Shown here: piece after piece, positions 15,815-24,088 of the stretch | Layout of the letters: each line of letters begins with the position of its first letter | How positions within the stretch are numbered: the first letter of the stretch is position 1 | NCBI GenBank assembly: GCA_934401915.1 | Contig: CAKRSV010000005.1 | Coordinates: 1 to 64,000 of the forward strand | DNA: 64,000 nucleotides | Source of the DNA: an uncultured Lachnospiraceae bacterium | Lineage (GTDB): Bacteria; Bacillota; Clostridia; Lachnospirales; Lachnospiraceae | Reading direction: 5' to 3' | Position numbers and translations under genes: made by a program | The notes under the pieces: model-generated | What the model saw: the letters and a program-made list of their open reading frames with translations, nothing else | Databases searched by the model: none | Told to the model about the DNA's origin: nothing

Positions 15815-15885
15815 TTTTATCATTGTCAATTCAATTTTATCATTTCTGTAAAAATGATAAAATTAAGTTCTTCTTTGATAAAATT
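15815..15885. promoter_or_regulatory. Four TTTTATCA half-sites upstream of the Fic fragment
   Basis: TTTTATCATT occurs directly at 15815 and 15835 and inverted at ~15853 and ~15876, about 20-21 bp apart. The middle pair forms a perfect 12-bp inverted repeat (15834-15845, 15852-15863) with a 6-bp spacer. This looks like a symmetrical multi-site operator for the Fic gene. Confidence 0.5.
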
Positions 15886-15912
15886 GATTTATATGATGAG
15901 TTAGGAAATACC

Positions 15913-15956
15913 TACTCAATTGAGTAAAAAGAAACGAGAGACCTTTTCGGTCTCTC
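15913..15956 (-). terminator. Palindrome and terminator-like hairpin
   Basis: TACTCAATTGAGTA (15913-15926) is a perfect 14-bp palindrome. GAGAGACC (15936-15943) pairs with GGTCTCTC (15949-15956), and on the minus strand the stem is followed by TTTCTTTTT. No minus-strand gene directly upstream uses it now, so it may be left over from a deleted one. Confidence 0.4.
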
Positions 15957-16105
15957 ATAATCAACTTCATCATTCGGTCAATTTTTATTTTACCGTCCTG
16001 TCAGAACCGTCACAGGACTCTCATCATAAATGATGAATAAGAGCCGCTCTGTTTTTGGCTATATTATCTGCAAATATCTTGCTCCATCCACAACAGCTTT
16101 CTCAG

Positions 16106-16200
16106 CCCCTCACGAAGAACCCTCAACAACTATGCTATTTTTTATGCCAAACCCTCACGAAAGACCCTCAACAAGTTTGGCAAACCCTCAGCAACTTTGA
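16106..16200. repeat. Imperfect direct repeats with a hairpin
   Basis: A 25-bp unit (ccctcacgaagaaccctcaa) at 16106-16130 recurs at 16151-16175, with a partial third copy at ~16183-16196. TGCCAAAC (16145-16152) and GTTTGGCA (16175-16182) form an 8-bp stem around the second copy. No gene is evident from 15957 to 16203. Confidence 0.6.
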
Positions 16201-16203
16201 TTA

Positions 16204-16262
16204 TCCTAAAATAAGCACCTTCAGAAAGATATGATACTGTTCTTTCCGTTGGTGCTTTATTT
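16204..16262 (-). terminator. Terminator of the redox cassette
   Basis: AAATAAGCACC (16209-16219) pairs with GGTGCTTTATTT (16251-16262) with a one-base bulge, and an inner GAAAGA/TCTTTC extends the stem. TATTTTA follows on the minus strand, 36 bp after the TlpA-like gene. Confidence 0.7.
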
Positions 16263-16297
16263 ATTAAACATTTTGCTTGCGTGAATGATATCAGAAA

Positions 16298-17242
16298 TTA
16301 TTCCTGTTCCAGTACGGACTGAATCTGCTTCATCAGCTGGTCGTAATTTGACTGATTATCAATTCCACCCATAAATGGTTCTCCAACGATATTTCCCTCC
16401 TTATCTACAAGCACTGTTGTCGGGAATGCCATGATGTTGACTTGGTATTGTCCAACCGTTGAATTCGAATCGAAAGTCAGGTTCTTATAAGAGGCTCCCT
16501 GGGCTTCCAAAATTTCTTTTGCTAATTTGATACCATCCTCATTGTTATCTAACGTATCTATGTTGATACCAACAACTTCGCCTCCCATTTCTTTCAGTGT
16601 TTCATTTAATTCATTCAGTTTCGAAAGCTCTTCCACACAAGGTTTGCATCCGCTGAACCAGAAGTTTACAACCGTAACTTTATTGTTAGTAAACAAGCTT
16701 TCGTCTACATCATTTCCATCCAGATCTTTCCCTTTGAAACCGCGGAATACACCTGTGGACTCATCGGGGTTAACGGAAGAAGTGTCAGCGGATTCAGATG
16801 CAGTAATCTCTTTTTCAAGTTTTGCGATTTCTTCTTCAATACCACGGATGGTTTCAATGTCTTGACTCAGCGTAGCATATTCTTCGTCTGAGAAAGAAGA
16901 TTTGTTTGCTTCTACTGTACTTGCAAGAATGTCTGCATAGTTTTCACTTGCATCATCCTTTGTCACATTCTTACTCATAAAGCCAAATGCCTTGTCCCAT
17001 GCATCTTTGTGGTCAGCAAAAAGTTGATTTTCCTGCTGGTAAAGGTCATTCCATTTTTCATTCAATTCATCTGCACTTCCTGCATCTGTTGTGGAATCAG
17101 CTTCTTGTTTGTTACTTTCAGTTGCTGCAGAATTAGCGGAATTTCCACAACCTGTGAATGCGAAAAGTACGGCAATGGCAAGACCTGCGGCAATTACCTT
17201 TTTTAATTTCATTGAGTTGATTCTGGTTAATTTGTTTTTCAT
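16298..17242 (-). CDS. TlpA-like thioredoxin-fold lipoprotein
   Basis: This is an extracytoplasmic disulfide reductase-type protein of 314 residues. The signal peptide ends in the lipobox FTGC (Cys at ~32). A Ser/Thr/Asp-rich helical region (~35-165) precedes a TlpA/ResA-type thioredoxin domain (~168-314) with the redox motif SGCKPC and the cis-proline in MAFPTTVLVD. The family reduces periplasmic or wall-side disulfides using electrons from a membrane partner. That partner is probably the NapH-like ferredoxin 64 bp upstream. The AGGAG 9 nt ahead of the ATG supports the start. Confidence 0.88.
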   Translation of the reverse strand: MKNKLTRINSMKLKKVIAAGLAIAVLFAFTGCGNSANSAATESNKQEADSTTDAGSADELNEKWNDLYQQENQLFADHKDAWDKAFGFMSKNVTKDDASENYADILASTVEANKSSFSDEEYATLSQDIETIRGIEEEIAKLEKEITASESADTSSVNPDESTGVFRGFKGKDLDGNDVDESLFTNNKVTVVNFWFSGCKPCVEELSKLNELNETLKEMGGEVVGINIDTLDNNEDGIKLAKEILEAQGASYKNLTFDSNSTVGQYQVNIMAFPTTVLVDKEGNIVGEPFMGGIDNQSNYDQLMKQIQSVLEQE

Positions 17243-17306
17243 GTTTTAAATCTCCTATCTTTAAAATTTCATTTGATTCGTTCTCATCTAATTAGTTGTC
17301 ATCTAA

Positions 17307-18200
17307 TTAGTTGTCAGACTGCTTCCTATTCGAAAATCCGTAATAATAACAGATTGCATCAGCCGGGCAGGCTTTCATACATTCTCCACATCGGATGCAT
17401 TCCGGATGATTTGGTGTTTTTACTACATTAACATCCATTTTACAGGCGCCGCTGCATTTCTGACAGCCAATACATTTCTCATCATCTACCTGCATCTTAA
17501 GAAATGATACTCTGTTAAACAGCGAGTAAATGGCACCCAGTGGACAAATCCATTTACAAAACGGACGATAAAACAGAATGCTTAAGATTATAAAAAGCAA
17601 AAGGATGATAAATTTAAATGTAAACAGTTTTCCCAATGCGGCACGGATTCCTGTGTTGGCAAGCGACAAAGGAATTGCACCTTCAAGTACACCCTGTGGG
17701 CAAATGTATTTACAAAAGAATGGGTCTCCCATACCAAGTGAATTGGTTACAAATGCCGGAAGTAATATAACAAAAACAACCAGGATTACATATTTCAGAT
17801 ATCGTAAAGGTTTCAGTCTTGCGGTAGAAAGTTTCTTACCTGGAATCTTATGTAACAAATCCTGAAACCATCCAAACGGACAAAGAAAGCCGCAGATAAA
17901 ACGTCCTAAAAGAACTCCCAGCAGGATGAAAAAGCCGGTAATGTAGTAGGTAAACTTGAATTTCGAAGAACCGACTACTGCCTGAAAAGCTCCGATTGGA
18001 CAAGCACCTGTGGCTGCCGGACAAGAATAACAGTTCAGTCCCGGTACGCACAGCATCTTTACATTTCCCTGATAAATCTTTCCTTTGAACAGATTCGGAA
18101 CGTGAATATTTGTCAGCAGTGTTGCAACAGCTTGAATCCATCCACGAAAACGGACTGGAAAAATTTTGTTTAATTTTATTTTCTTATCCAATTCCAACAC
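17307..18200 (-). CDS. NapH/CcoG-like membrane 4Fe-4S protein
   Basis: This is an integral membrane ferredoxin of ~293-297 residues. It has CYSCPAATGACPIG near 57-70, five or so transmembrane helices, two CxxxCP motifs at the membrane face (CGFLCPFGW and CKWICPLG) plus FFCKYICPQG, and a C-terminal pair of 4Fe-4S clusters (CIGCQKCSGAC and CIRCGECMKACP). NapH-type proteins pass electrons between quinol or ferredoxin and an extracytoplasmic acceptor. The start is uncertain: GTG at 18200 lies too close to the GGAG at 18202-18205, while TTG at 18189-18191 has good spacing. Either way it overlaps or abuts the end of the CXXC peptide gene, suggesting coupled translation. Confidence 0.85.
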   Translation of the reverse strand: MLELDKKIKLNKIFPVRFRGWIQAVATLLTNIHVPNLFKGKIYQGNVKMLCVPGLNCYSCPAATGACPIGAFQAVVGSSKFKFTYYITGFFILLGVLLGRFICGFLCPFGWFQDLLHKIPGKKLSTARLKPLRYLKYVILVVFVILLPAFVTNSLGMGDPFFCKYICPQGVLEGAIPLSLANTGIRAALGKLFTFKFIILLLFIILSILFYRPFCKWICPLGAIYSLFNRVSFLKMQVDDEKCIGCQKCSGACKMDVNVVKTPNHPECIRCGECMKACPADAICYYYGFSNRKQSDN

Positions 18201-18324
18201 ACTCCATACATAATTTTATTGCCTTACTAAGTACTACTGCCGCTTCGCCACGCAAAATTCCAACAAGAACAAATGCTAAACCAGCTACGAGTAAAAAAAT
18301 CTGTGATACTTTTTCATATTTCAT
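18184..18324 (-). CDS. CD1871A-type CXXC-motif small membrane protein
   Basis: A 46-residue frame from the ATG at 18322-18324 reads MKYEKVSQIFLLVAGLAFVL, then VGILRGEAAVVLSKAIKLCM and ECVGIG. One transmembrane helix (~8-24), the RGE motif and the C-terminal CMEC match the CD1871A family of Clostridia, which is regularly found beside NapH-like ferredoxins and TlpA-like proteins. AGGGAG lies 8 nt ahead of the start. It overlaps the ferredoxin gene. I infer that the CXXC pair carries thiol electrons at the membrane. Confidence 0.8.
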   Translation of the reverse strand: MKYEKVSQIFLLVAGLAFVLVGILRGEAAVVLSKAIKLCMECVGIG

Positions 18325-18360
18325 AAACCACTCTCCCTATTACTGTTCAAAGTCAGTTTA

Positions 18361-18389
18361 TTGACCTTTCCATGTCTACATTATACAAT
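18361..18389 (+). promoter_or_regulatory. Promoter of the redox two-component system
   Basis: TTGACC (18361-18366), a 17-bp spacer and TACAAT (18384-18389). It shows that the upstream ATG at 18372 lies inside the promoter and cannot be the regulator's start. Confidence 0.7.
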
Positions 18390-18416
18390 AGAGCATGTAA
18401 AATTCTTGTTAAGAAG

Positions 18417-19097
18417 ATGGAGAAAAATAAATTGAAATTATTAGTTGTCGAAGATGAAAAGAAATTATGTGAAATGATTGCCAAAAGTCTACACCAGGCA
18501 GGTTATGAAGTGGATACATGCCATGACGGAGAAGCAGCATTAGATATGATTTATGAGGAAATGTACGATTTAATCATACTTGACCTTAACCTTCCGGGAA
18601 TTGATGGAATGGAAATTCTTCGGGAGCTTCGCAAGGAAAACGAAGACACAAGGGTATTGATTTTATCTGCAAGAAGTCAGATCGCCGATAAGGTTGAAGG
18701 CCTGGATGCAGGTGCAAATGATTATATGGAAAAGCCCTTTCATCTGCAAGAACTGGAAGCCCGTGTGAGAAGTCTGACAAGAAGAACATTCGTGCAGAAG
18801 AATGTCTGTCTTGAATGTGGCAGTCTTCGATTTAATACAAGAGAAAGGGTTGCATATGCCAAAGGCAAACCGGTAGCGTTGACGAGAAAAGAAAATGGTA
18901 TACTGGAGTATCTTCTTCTGAATCAGGGAAGACCCGTCAGTCAGGAAGAGTTGATTACGCATGTCTGGGATTCTTCTGTGGATAATTTCAGCGGTTCCAT
19001 CAGAGTTCATATGTCTTCTCTTAGGAAGAAACTGAAAGCAGGTCTTGACTATGATCCTATTATAAACAAAATCGGTGAGGGGTATAAAATAGTATGA
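18417..19097 (+). CDS. OmpR/PhoB-family response regulator
   Basis: This DNA-binding regulator has 226 residues. The receiver domain has the acidic pocket VVEDE, the phospho-acceptor in LIILDLNLPG and the conserved lysine in EKPFHLQELEARV; a winged-helix domain (ALTRKENGILEYLLLNQG, then IRVHMSSLRKKL) follows. I place the start at the ATG at 18417 (MEKNKLKLLVVEDE) because a consensus promoter occupies 18361-18389. The stop overlaps the kinase start by 4 bp. It is divergent from the CXXC/NapH/TlpA cassette, whose expression it probably controls. Confidence 0.93.
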   Translation: MEKNKLKLLVVEDEKKLCEMIAKSLHQAGYEVDTCHDGEAALDMIYEEMYDLIILDLNLPGIDGMEILRELRKENEDTRVLILSARSQIADKVEGLDAGANDYMEKPFHLQELEARVRSLTRRTFVQKNVCLECGSLRFNTRERVAYAKGKPVALTRKENGILEYLLLNQGRPVSQEELITHVWDSSVDNFSGSIRVHMSSLRKKLKAGLDYDPIINKIGEGYKIV

Positions 19098-20305
19098 GGA
19101 ATGAACACATGAAAAAAATATCGCTCCAGTGGAGACTGACAATCCTTACTACTGTATTGATTACCATATTGTGCGGATGTCTTACATTTTTTTTATATCG
19201 GAATGGCGTCTATTATTTTGATACGCTTCAGGAAACTGTCACAGTTCAAGGCATATCACCGGAAGCGGTGTACATCGATATTCTGGATAATGAATGGGAA
19301 GACTTTGTGGCGCAGTTTGCTACGAAGGTTTTTAATTCCAAATCAGATTATAGAAACAGAAGTCTTCTGATTACTGCTGTTGTAGCACTGTTTGGCGGTG
19401 CAATGACGTATTTTATCAGCGGGCAGGCATTGAAACCACTCAAAAAATTTTCGGAGACAGTAGAAAAGGTTCAGATACAAAATCTGACGGATTATACAAT
19501 TGAAGAAAATAAAATTGCAGAGTTGGACAGACTCCGTACTTCTTATAACAAGATGCTTTTGCGGCTTTCGGAATCTTTTGAAGCACAACGCCAGTTTACC
19601 GGAAACGCAGCCCATGAGCTACGGACTCCTCTGGCGTTAATTCAAACACAACTGGACCTCTATCATTCAGCAGAAAATCAAGCAGACTGGAATGCTGCGC
19701 AAGAGACAATCCAAATGGTAACAGAGCAAAACGAGCGTCTCAGCAAATTGGTCAAAACGCTCCTGGATATGAGCGAATTACAAACAATAGCACGCAATGA
19801 CAAGATTGAACTTTTCGGACTCATTGAGGAAGTACTGACAGATTTGGACCCACTGGCCCAGGAAAAAGGTGTTGTGCTAGTACAGGAATCACAACGCAAC
19901 GCCGGTAAGAAAGATGAAAATGCAAACAAGGAGCTGATGATGACTGGTAGTGATATATTACTCTATCGGATGCTTTATAACCTTGTTGAAAATGCGATTA
20001 AATATAATCATGCTGGTGGAAAAGTTACGGTATCAGCAACACAAACAGAACATGACGTTGTTCTGACAATTGCAGATACCGGAAAGGGAATTGATGAAGC
20101 ATACCGGGAAAAGATTTTTGAACCATTCTTCCGGGTAGATAAGGCGAGAAGCCGGGAAATGGGCGGTGTAGGTCTTGGACTAGCACTGGTACGTGAAGTA
20201 GTGCGGGCACACGATGGAACAATTGAAGTTCATCCAAACAAGGACGGCGGCACGATATTTGAAGTTAGAATAAATATGACAAGATTTCTCAAAATATCAA
20301 AATGA
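19094..20305 (+). CDS. Sensor histidine kinase (OmpR-type partner)
   Basis: A membrane kinase of up to 403 residues. A first transmembrane helix (~14-36), a short extracytoplasmic sensor of ~55 residues, a second helix (~92-112), a HAMP-like linker, the dimerisation/phospho-acceptor block GNAAHELRTPLALIQTQLD and an ATP-binding domain (NLVENAIKYN, DTGKGI, GGVGLGLALV) are all intact. ATGA overlap with the regulator suggests coupling; an ATG at 19109 (MKKISLQWRL) with a nearer AGGA is an alternative start. The small sensor loop suggests a signal at or in the membrane rather than a large ligand. Confidence 0.92.
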   Translation: MRNEHMKKISLQWRLTILTTVLITILCGCLTFFLYRNGVYYFDTLQETVTVQGISPEAVYIDILDNEWEDFVAQFATKVFNSKSDYRNRSLLITAVVALFGGAMTYFISGQALKPLKKFSETVEKVQIQNLTDYTIEENKIAELDRLRTSYNKMLLRLSESFEAQRQFTGNAAHELRTPLALIQTQLDLYHSAENQADWNAAQETIQMVTEQNERLSKLVKTLLDMSELQTIARNDKIELFGLIEEVLTDLDPLAQEKGVVLVQESQRNAGKKDENANKELMMTGSDILLYRMLYNLVENAIKYNHAGGKVTVSATQTEHDVVLTIADTGKGIDEAYREKIFEPFFRVDKARSREMGGVGLGLALVREVVRAHDGTIEVHPNKDGGTIFEVRINMTRFLKISK

Positions 20306-20308
20306 CCC

Positions 20309-20344
20309 GATAACATGATTTTGCTCCTCTCATATCATGTTATC
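20309..20344. terminator. Bidirectional hairpin between convergent genes
   Basis: GATAACATGAT (20309-20319) and ATCATGTTATC (20334-20344) form a perfect 11-bp stem between the kinase (+) and the GH13 gene (-). Confidence 0.6.
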
Positions 20345-20397
20345 AAGTCATCTATGAGTTCTTTATGGAATCACTGCGTCTCCATAGAATAACATTT

Positions 20398-21939
20398 CTA
20401 TATTTTCACAAACCCTGCAGAGTTCGCAGCAACCGTAACCTTTCCCTCCTCCAGCACTACTGGCTGTCCAAAGGAATAGATACTCTCCCCGTTCTTTCCT
20501 TCCTCATAAGCAAAGGAAACTTCTTTATCGGAAGGGTTGATGTAAACCAGTATCTTTTCTTCCTCATTCTCTCGCACATAGGCAAGAGGATATTGCTTCT
20601 CCGCGGCACAGACAAATCGGATGTCTGCCAGACTCTGTAATGCGCTGTGCTCCTGTCTTATGGTAATCAGTCTGTGCACCTCATTCCACAGAGAATCTTT
20701 CTCTTCCATGGACTTCTGCACCGTCGGTCTGTCATCGCTTTCGTCCTGTCTGATATAGAGCATATCACTGGCCGCACTGCTGAATCCGGCGTTTACAGAA
20801 TCATCCCACTGCATTGGGGAGCGGGACCCGGTTCTTTCATAACCGCCCTCTACGGAGGTCAATCCTTCCACATAGCGCATACCGATTTCATCTCCATAAT
20901 AAATGAAAGGTGCTCCCGGCATGGATAATAAAAAGGCGAAGGCTATTTTTGCCTTATCTCCGTGAACGGTTTTTGCCAGCCGGATCATATCGTGATTCCC
21001 GGAAGGAATACAGATAAGTCCTTTTCTTTCAGACTTTTCATAATTTTCCATATATTTCTTTACAAAAGCGGATGCATCTCCATTTCCTGCGAAGAAAGGG
21101 GTTTCACAGCGGAACAGGTCATTGTAATGGGACGGTCCGAAATGCAGCAGAAAGTCCATATGGAAACCGCCTTGCAAGGACTTGTCCGGCTCTCCCCACT
21201 CGGAAACCATCGCCGCCTCTGGGAATTTGTCATTCAGGAAATCTCGGATTTCTTTCCACAACTGAATGGTTCCTTTGCCGTCTTCATCATTTTTGACCAG
21301 GGATCCCGCCATATCCACGCGGAAGCCGTCACAGCCTAAGGCGAGCCAGAAGCTCATGATATTCATCAGTTCTTTTACGGTCGCTCTGGGGCCTTCTGCA
21401 TCAACCGGCTGCTGCCATGGCTTCTCTGGCTTATAGAATCCATAGTTCAGCGCAGGCTGATGGGAAAAGAAATTTACCATACAGGAGCCGTCCCGATCAG
21501 AAATGCCGCGGATACAGCCGTAATCTGCGGGCGCCTCCCATACGCTGTCGGTCCACACATAGCGGTCTGTATACTCGTTCTTCTCCGCTTTTATGGACTC
21601 TTTAAACCATTTATGCTCCACGCTGGTGTGTCCCGGAACCAGATCCAGCAGAATGTGCATGCCACGCTCATGGACCGCCTCAAAGAGTCTTTTCAGATCC
21701 GCATTGGTTCCATACCGGGGCGCCGCCTTATAATAATCTGCCACATCATAGCCCGCATCCCCAAAGGGAGACTCGAAGCAGGGATTCATCCAGATTGCAT
21801 TGCAGCCAAGCGTCTGTATATAGTCTAGTTTCTCGATGATCCCCTGGAAATCTCCGATTCCGTCTGCATTGGTGTCCATAAACGATTGCGGATAGATCTC
21901 ATAGAAAATTGCGTTATCTAACCATGCCGGATGTGTCAT
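20398..21939 (-). CDS. GH13 alpha-glucosidase-like glycoside hydrolase
   Basis: This cytoplasmic enzyme of 513 residues has an alpha-amylase (GH13) barrel. Motifs seen are the N-terminal FYEIYPQSFMDTNADGIGD, DLVPGHTS, the nucleophile region GFRVDMAG, the acid/base in VSEWGEP and the transition-state block GNHDMIR. A C-terminal beta domain ends the chain. Oligo-1,6-glucosidase or another alpha-glucosidase is most likely; the substrate cannot be fixed. The ATG at 21937-21939 is chosen because GGAGG (21948-21952) precedes it ideally. It is the last gene of the xylan locus and an odd fit there, since GH13 acts on alpha-glucans. Confidence 0.85.
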   Translation of the reverse strand: MTHPAWLDNAIFYEIYPQSFMDTNADGIGDFQGIIEKLDYIQTLGCNAIWMNPCFESPFGDAGYDVADYYKAAPRYGTNADLKRLFEAVHERGMHILLDLVPGHTSVEHKWFKESIKAEKNEYTDRYVWTDSVWEAPADYGCIRGISDRDGSCMVNFFSHQPALNYGFYKPEKPWQQPVDAEGPRATVKELMNIMSFWLALGCDGFRVDMAGSLVKNDEDGKGTIQLWKEIRDFLNDKFPEAAMVSEWGEPDKSLQGGFHMDFLLHFGPSHYNDLFRCETPFFAGNGDASAFVKKYMENYEKSERKGLICIPSGNHDMIRLAKTVHGDKAKIAFAFLLSMPGAPFIYYGDEIGMRYVEGLTSVEGGYERTGSRSPMQWDDSVNAGFSSAASDMLYIRQDESDDRPTVQKSMEEKDSLWNEVHRLITIRQEHSALQSLADIRFVCAAEKQYPLAYVRENEEEKILVYINPSDKEVSFAYEEGKNGESIYSFGQPVVLEEGKVTVAANSAGFVKI

Positions 21940-22138
21940 AAGCTGTTCCTCCATTCTCCGTTTGTTATACTGTCCCTTATAGGATACCCTGTCTCCACGC
22001 AATATGCTATAAATATATCACTTTTTTATGACAATATAATAACCGTTCTGTTCTCTGAAATCATAACCGCTGATATTACACACCTGACATGGTTCTACTG
22101 TCCACATTTTTATCCCGAATAGCTTTCGGAAGAATCGT

Positions 22139-24052
22139 TTATCTGCAACTATTTAGGAATTCTGCCAGTCTATGCCGGCATTTTGTCCATGTTTCCCTAT
22201 TCCCCTTTTCAAACCATTCTGTCTGGCTTTCACCATAATATTCCAGTACGCGTTCTATCTCCTGCATGGAAATTTCATCATCGACCATCAGCATCCTTCT
22301 CTTCTGCATTTCCCCCTGTATGAATAGCTGGTCTGCTATATTGGCAACTTTGCCCTGATGCAGCCAGCAAAATCCCTTTTCTCCCGCAGCAGCTTTGAGC
22401 ACAATGACTCCTTTGCCGTTATCCTCTTCTTTCATCTGTACAGGTATATAACTGTATAGAATATGCAGTTTTTCAGTATCGCTTTTGCTGTAGTGAAGCT
22501 GTATCTGTCCATGCGGGGCATTGCTTAACTCATGTAATATAAAATCAGGCTCCGGCATTTCCAGATAATTGCATGCACTCTTTTCTTCATAACCAACCGG
22601 TGCATCCGGGTTAATAACCGCTGTTCCATTCACATAAAAGGTTACCGGCCAGAATCCGGGCATAATTCCGTCTATCTGCGTTTCCCAGTTTCCTTCCTTT
22701 GTCCGTTCCAGCCCCACTTTATTCTTTTCTGCGATTTGCACTTCTACGCATTCTGCTTCTGGTGCATGGAAGGTAAACCGCACCATACCGGATTCCATTA
22801 CCGTAATTCCATGTAAGGCATCCGGGTATTTTCCGGCTGGTCTCCCCTGTTCATCATTTTCAAACCGAATCTGTCTGTATACCGGGTCAAAAAACAACAT
22901 TTGTTCTTCACCGGTCTGCTTCAACAGTTGTTTTCGGTCAATGACTGCTCTGTTTCCCGCCATAATGTCATATTCTTCTTTTTTCTCCCACCGGAATAGC
23001 AGTTTCACGAAATCCTGCAGGCTCTTTCTCCATACATGCCATTCATGATATCCTTCATATACATGGCTTACTGTCATTTTTCCTGCCTGACACATCCTCT
23101 TCTCTATCTGTTGGATTCCTGCCAGTATCTCTTTCTCTTTATTTCCACAGCTCATAAAAATCACTTCCAGCGGTAATGGGCTTTCGCAAATTCTGTCCAT
23201 TTCATGAATGGCAACTCCGGAAAAGACTCCTATCGCCGAAAACAGCTCCATGTGCTTCGCCACACTGTCTGTTGCCTGTGCTGACCCTAAGGACAAGCCT
23301 GCCATAGCACGATTATTCCGCCCCCTTTTTACCCGAAAGTTATTTTCAATGTAGGGAATGATATCATCTGTCAGTTCCTTATCAAAATCTCCCGGATAAA
23401 AAACGGGGTATTCCTTTTCCTGAAATGCATAACCACTGCTCATCACAATAAGCATTTCCTCACACTGCTTATCCGCAATCAGATTATCCATGATAAAGTT
23501 CAATTTTCCCTGCCATATCCAGCCGGTCTCATTTTCTCCTACTCCATGCTGTAAATACAAAACCGGATACTTCTTTTTTTCTGCCTTTGCATATCCGGGC
23601 GGTGTATATACATAACATTGTTTTACGTGTCCATTTACTCTGGAATGGTATTTGCACAGATTAACAACTCCATGGGGTACTTCCTTTACAAAATAAAAGT
23701 CTTCTCCTGTCTCCGGCACTTCAAATGTGTTAATTGGTGTAAAGCATCCATAGGAAATCCCTGCCTCTGGATTACAAACACGAACACCGTCAACATACCA
23801 AAAATAATAATGCATCGCCCAATGAAATTCAGCGATGCTCTTATAAAATCCTCCTTTTCCATCCGGTTCCAAGACTATTCTGTCTGTAGGAAAAAATCCT
23901 CCCAGTCCTGCAACCTCTACACGTTTCGCCTTAGGTGCATACATGTAAAAGCTTACCGTTCCATCCACTTCTACGGTAACAGATGGGCATTGCCCCCTGC
24001 CTCCTTCCGAAACCGGATATAAATCCAATGCATCATTTATTGCGTTCTGCAT
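22139..24052 (-). CDS. CE1-like esterase with duplicated, degenerate second half
   Basis: This protein of 637 residues has no signal peptide. An E-set/CBM48-like domain (~15-115) and a complete alpha/beta esterase domain (~125-375) come first, with the nucleophile elbow GLSLGSAQ and the catalytic histidine in YHEWHVWRKSL. This is like feruloyl/acetyl-xylan esterases of family CE1. A second E-set (~395-505) is followed by a shortened esterase-like stretch that starts normally (APHGQIQLHYSKS) but skips the serine elbow and ends in WTKCRHRLAEFL. Only one active site is thus expected. The start at 24052 is preferred (GGAG 6 nt upstream). Likely role: removing ester groups from imported xylo-oligosaccharides. 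Confidence 0.8.
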   Translation of the reverse strand: MQNAINDALDLYPVSEGGRGQCPSVTVEVDGTVSFYMYAPKAKRVEVAGLGGFFPTDRIVLEPDGKGGFYKSIAEFHWAMHYYFWYVDGVRVCNPEAGISYGCFTPINTFEVPETGEDFYFVKEVPHGVVNLCKYHSRVNGHVKQCYVYTPPGYAKAEKKKYPVLYLQHGVGENETGWIWQGKLNFIMDNLIADKQCEEMLIVMSSGYAFQEKEYPVFYPGDFDKELTDDIIPYIENNFRVKRGRNNRAMAGLSLGSAQATDSVAKHMELFSAIGVFSGVAIHEMDRICESPLPLEVIFMSCGNKEKEILAGIQQIEKRMCQAGKMTVSHVYEGYHEWHVWRKSLQDFVKLLFRWEKKEEYDIMAGNRAVIDRKQLLKQTGEEQMLFFDPVYRQIRFENDEQGRPAGKYPDALHGITVMESGMVRFTFHAPEAECVEVQIAEKNKVGLERTKEGNWETQIDGIMPGFWPVTFYVNGTAVINPDAPVGYEEKSACNYLEMPEPDFILHELSNAPHGQIQLHYSKSDTEKLHILYSYIPVQMKEEDNGKGVIVLKAAAGEKGFCWLHQGKVANIADQLFIQGEMQKRRMLMVDDEISMQEIERVLEYYGESQTEWFEKGNRETWTKCRHRLAEFLNSCR

Positions 24053-24088
24053 ATTTTTCTCCATCCTCTATTCTCTTACGAATACCTT

